From Octadecabacter sp. (GTDB lineage: Bacteria; Pseudomonadota; Alphaproteobacteria; Rhodobacterales; Rhodobacteraceae), in the NCBI GenBank assembly GCA_028825445.1, contig JAPKAD010000004.1:1-64000 (forward strand): a stretch of 64,000 nt of DNA, read 5' to 3'. Below, piece after piece: positions 61,339 to 64,000 of this stretch. The position numbers and the translations under genes are program-made. How positions within the stretch are numbered: the stretch's first letter is position 1; every line of letters begins with the position of its first letter. A model generated the notes under the pieces. That model did not search any database, had not been told where the DNA came from, and saw only the letters and a list, made by a program, of their open reading frames with translations.

Positions 61339-62487
61339 ATGTCAAAACGCGATTATTATGAAATTTTAGGCCTCTCCAAAAGCGCAAACGCCGATGAGAT
61401 CAAAAAGGGCTATCGCCAAAAGGCGAAAGAGCTTCACCCTGACCGAAACACCGACAGACCAGATGCGGAAAGTCAGTTCAAAGAAGCAGGCGAAGCTTAC
61501 GAAATCCTGAAGAATGCTGATAAAAAAGCAGCGTATGATCGTTATGGTCATGCCGCATTTGAAGGGGGAATCGGCAATGGAGGTGGTGGACAGCCAGGCG
61601 CAGGTGGTCAGGGGGACTTCGGGTCTGCATTCTCCGATATATTTGATGACTTGTTCGGCAACATGGGCGGTGCGCGTGGTGCTGGCGGCCAATCGCGTGC
61701 GTCACGTGGTAATGACCTACGTTACAATTTACGTGTTACATTGGAAGAAGCTTACGCAGGTCTGCACAAAACCGTCACAGTTCCAACTGCAGTAGGCTGC
61801 GGATCATGTAAAGGAACTGGTGCGGAAGGTGGATCTGAACCTCAAACATGCCCCACATGTTCTGGCTTAGGAAAAGTTCGCGCACAGCAGGGCTTCTTTA
61901 CTGTAGAGCGCACTTGCCCGACTTGTAATGGCATGGGTCAGACTATTAAAAATCCATGTCATGAATGTCGTGGCGCTGGTCGCGTTGAAAAAGAAAAGTC
62001 TCTTTCAGTCAACATTCCTGCTGGTGTGGAAACAGGCACACGCATCCGCCTTTCAAGCGAAGGTGAAGCTGGCATGCGCGGCGGTCCAACTGGTGATCTC
62101 TATATCTTCATCGAGGTGCGTGACCACGACCTGTTTGAACGCGAGGTCAATAACTTGTTCTGTCGTATACCAGTTTCCATGGCGACGGCGGCGCTCGGTG
62201 GCGATATTGAAGTCCCAACAATTGACGGTGGAAGGTCACGCGTGAAGATTCCAGCTGGGTCACAATCGGGTCGCCAGATGCGTTTACGCGCTAAAGGCAT
62301 GCCTGCCCTGCGGGGCGGTGGTCCTGGCGACATGTTTATAGAAATGGCGGTCGAAACCCCTGTAAATCTGACAGGTAAACAAAAAGAACTGCTGCGTGAA
62401 TTTGAAGACTTGGCCAGTGACAATAACCCGCAAAGTTCTAATTTCTTCAAATCGGTTAAAACTTTTTGGGAGGCCATGAAAGGTTAA
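61339..62487 (+). CDS. dnaJ: Chaperone DnaJ (Hsp40)
   Basis: A 382-residue type I J-protein. J domain (about 1-70) with DYYEILGLSKSA and HPD in ELHPDRN; a long Gly-rich linker (GGIGNGGGGQPGAGGQG); four zinc-binding repeats CGSCKGTG, CPTCSGLG, CPTCNGMG, CHECRGAG; then the two C-terminal beta domains that hold substrate. It recruits DnaK and stimulates its ATPase. AAAAGGGGAAA precedes ATG 61339. A strong hairpin follows. Confidence 0.97.
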   Translation: MSKRDYYEILGLSKSANADEIKKGYRQKAKELHPDRNTDRPDAESQFKEAGEAYEILKNADKKAAYDRYGHAAFEGGIGNGGGGQPGAGGQGDFGSAFSDIFDDLFGNMGGARGAGGQSRASRGNDLRYNLRVTLEEAYAGLHKTVTVPTAVGCGSCKGTGAEGGSEPQTCPTCSGLGKVRAQQGFFTVERTCPTCNGMGQTIKNPCHECRGAGRVEKEKSLSVNIPAGVETGTRIRLSSEGEAGMRGGPTGDLYIFIEVRDHDLFEREVNNLFCRIPVSMATAALGGDIEVPTIDGGRSRVKIPAGSQSGRQMRLRAKGMPALRGGGPGDMFIEMAVETPVNLTGKQKELLREFEDLASDNNPQSSNFFKSVKTFWEAMKG

Positions 62488-62529
62488 GCCTGCACGACCT
62501 TCCACTACGCGGAAATGGAATTATATCAC

Positions 62530-62556
62530 GGTGGAGGCATAAAATTTGCCTCCACC
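62530..62556. terminator. Hairpin after dnaJ
   Basis: GGTGGAGGCA (62530-62539), loop TAAAATT, TGCCTCCACC (62547-62556): a perfect 10-bp stem 42 nt after the dnaJ stop. The tail TCTACCAAATTG is not T-rich, so strength as an intrinsic terminator is uncertain, but the position marks the end of dnaKJ. Confidence 0.65.
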
Positions 62557-62639
62557 TCTACCAAATTGCTTTATTGGTTTAAATTTATATAATTACACGT
62601 ACTAATTTTCGACATTTCAGTGCCTTAAAAGCTCATAAA

Positions 62640-63193
62640 ATTCTAACGTGTCAGTCACGACTTGTGTCCCCATGTTGATACAGAGTTTCCAAAAAATTAA
62701 TATACTAGATGTGATCGTCTAAGATCCTACTAAGATAGAATAAAATCCAGCTAATAATCTTTATATAGGTGAAGTTAGTCTGCCATAGCTAATTGCTGTA
62801 ATTTTTACTTTGACCTCACTTTCCGCTAGATGATAAAAAGTCAATCTGGTGATCTAATTGTGCGCCATAAGCATCGAAACACTAAAGCTTCTGATGCAAA
62901 CTAACTGTCCCAGTTTTTGAAGTTTACAGCCAGCCCCCATGATGGCAGCTTTGTCTCTTTAATTACCAGCTTAACGATCTTGCGCCGCATCGAGTCTGGG
63001 ATACGGTTCTAGTCGAGCTTTGGTTCTGAGGATTAATCTTGCAGCCCTGCTTCGCCACGCAAAACGTATCGGTCACAACAACAGCAAATATTGTGCAGTT
63101 GATGCCAAGTTTAGCCAATGTCAGCTAGATTAAAAGATGTGATTCTTTGGCCAGCCAGATAATCTCTAATTTCTCAGATGCGGAGTATCTCAT
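62640..63193 (-). pseudogene. Decayed IS3-family transposase orfB (N-terminal two thirds)
   Basis: Translating the minus strand from ATG 63193 across stops and shifts gives a recognisable IS3-type transposase. First come YSASEKLEII and TLAKLGI; after a shift, GEAGLQD, then NRIPDSMRRKIVKL, WGLAVNF and FASEALVFR, matching the helix-turn-helix region (consensus ELAVxFTD, YFVSEASVYRLLKAHDLITSP). After a further shift, LWQTNFTYIKIISW and FYLSRILDD match WQTDFTYLKVIGW, FYLSTILDD of the DDE core, and WKLCINM with VTDTL matches WKLCTNM, VTDTL. At least six stops and about three frameshifts are present. The first catalytic Asp is Asn here, and the C-terminal part with the other two is gone. Recognition is from memory of the family. 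Confidence 0.85.
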
Positions 63194-63267
63194 TAATGGT
63201 AACCCCGATCACATATCATACTTTTTCGGCGACCAAAGGTTAATCATTTGTACCAAAAGGTCATCTT

Positions 63268-63503
63268 TCAGGTCACGACTTTGATGTGTAGATCCTTCAC
63301 TGCGTCGTTCGTGGCAGCGCTGGCCATATACTCAGCAGACCGACGCTTGCATGCGTCCATGAAGTCCTTCTCCGTTAGGAGTAGGTAACTTGATATATTG
63401 CCTTCACGACTGCAAAGTTGAGCAATGCAGCCCTCGCCTAGGAGCCTGTCCAAACGATCCTGTTCTTCTCTTCAGATAAGAGATGCCTACGCGTCGACAA
63501 CTT
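63268..63503 (-). pseudogene. Decayed IS3-family orfA
   Basis: Just upstream of the orfB remnant on the same strand. After KLSTRRHLLSEEKNRIV and one frameshift, the frame continues LLGEGCIAQLCSREGN, then KDFMDACKRRSAEYMASAATNDAVKDL, ending TGA at 63268. This follows the helix-turn-helix OrfA of one IS3 subgroup (remembered consensus: SAEEKIRIVLEGLRGE, IAELCRREGI, FMEAGKRRL, AATSDEVKDL). The distance to orfB (about 75 nt) and order are those of a two-ORF IS3 element, so 62640-63503 is one old insertion between dnaJ and secA. Terminal inverted repeats were not found by eye. Confidence 0.8.
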
Positions 63504-63657
63504 AATTTTTTTGACCAGGTTCTCATCAAGACTTTAGTATATTCCCAGTGTTTATTTTTTGCCCCCTTCACGTGGGTTACAGATGAGCCAAGAAAAACCT
63601 CTTGTTTAAGATCTCAATTTAGACTCACAAGCGCTAACATTAGATAAACTAAAGTGA

Positions 63658-64000
63658 CTAGCTAAGACGGCCGTGGCAGTGTTTAAATTTATTTCCAGAT
63701 CCACATGGACAGCTATCATTGCGCCCTGGAGCACCCCACGTCATCGGATCCATTGCATTAAATCCAGGCTTTGCATCTACTGTCGGGGCAGGCAATGCAG
63801 ACCGCTCCATTGCGGCTTTTGCCTGACGCTGTTGTTCAAGTGCTTGTGCAACCATCGCTTCTTGTTCTTCTTTTGATATTGGTCGGATTTGTGCAAGTTT
63901 CTGGGTCACCTCAGAGCGCAAACTATCAAGTAGTGTTTCAAAAAGCTGAAATGATTCGGTTTTATATTCATTGAGCGGATCACGCTGCGCATAACCTCGA
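63658..64000 (-). CDS. secA: Preprotein translocase ATPase SecA, C-terminal end (partial)
   Basis: The last 113 codons of secA run in from beyond the right edge. Visible are the end of the helical scaffold ([25 protein letters not shown], in parts [11 protein letters not shown] and FQLFETLL), a Gln/Ala-rich linker, and the C-terminal zinc-binding SEC-C motif [17 protein letters not shown] (Cys-x-Cys ... Cys-His), which binds SecB and lipids. SecA drives protein export through SecYEG. The start lies outside the window. About 150 nt separate its stop from the decayed IS element. Confidence 0.96.
   Translation of the reverse strand, partial: RGYAQRDPLNEYKTESFQLFETLLDSLRSEVTQKLAQIRPISKEEQEAMVAQALEQQRQAKAAMERSALPAPTVDAKPGFNAMDPMTWGAPGRNDSCPCGSGNKFKHCHGRLS

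Noticed and set aside
1-64000. CRISPR arrays, rRNA genes, prophage, toxin-antitoxin pairs or secondary-metabolite clusters
   Set aside because: I looked for regular repeats, rRNA blocks and hallmark genes and saw none. Only two tRNAs and two groups of mobile-element remnants are present.

Overview
The window is chromosomal DNA of an alphaproteobacterium, most probably a marine Rhodobacteraceae (Roseobacter group) member with fairly low G+C. The evidence is the set of neighbourhoods: NDUFA9-like reductase/uppP/gltD/secreted protein/gltB, ilvE/petP/petR/HDAC/xseB/ispA/dxs, petABC with Rhodobacter-like haem-ligand numbering, kdsD-lptCAB-hpf-ptsN, a NodH/Stf0-like sulfotransferase beside a GT14-DUF5927-type enzyme, a NavAb-type sodium channel and an NrnC-type ribonuclease. 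The genus cannot be fixed from the sequence alone. Most genes are ordinary core genes. The accessory or decayed material lies at both ends and in a few A+T-rich gaps.

0-1.2 kb: an A+T-rich scramblase-like gene and an integrase stump at the 3' end of tRNA-Leu(CAG), the scar of an old integration. 1.3-14.5 kb: NDUFA9-like reductase, uppP, glutamate synthase (gltD, secreted protein, gltB), mtgA, a GST-fold protein resembling FzlA, queG and an EamA transporter. 14.6-22.6 kb: ilvE, the petP-petR regulator pair, an HDAC-like hydrolase, xseB-ispA-dxs (start of isoprenoid synthesis), a voltage-gated sodium channel and a reductase.

23-31.8 kb: aroQ; an acyl-CoA operon (CaiD-like hydratase, NDP-forming acyl-CoA synthetase, acyl-CoA dehydrogenase, preceded by an aldolase/adducin-fold protein) divergent from amn across a region with two perfect inverted repeats; hup; an EamA transporter. 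31.8-36.3 kb: aroC, then a TPP riboswitch controlling thiBPQ. 36.3-43.4 kb: petABC (cytochrome bc1), two GST-family proteins, mtaB and dapF. 43.4-49 kb: tRNA-Lys, nrnC, then kdsD-lptC-lptA-lptB (Kdo precursor and LPS transport), hpf and ptsN.

49-58 kb looks like a surface-glycan locus. It has a double-domain sulfotransferase, a GT14 enzyme, two paralogous GT2 enzymes, a degenerate GalU, kdsB, cysQ (which removes the PAP left by sulfotransfer) and a KpsM-type export permease. 58.5-64 kb: alkB, dnaK-dnaJ, a badly decayed two-ORF IS3-family element (orfA and orfB remnants with stops and frameshifts), and the C-terminal end of secA running off the right edge.
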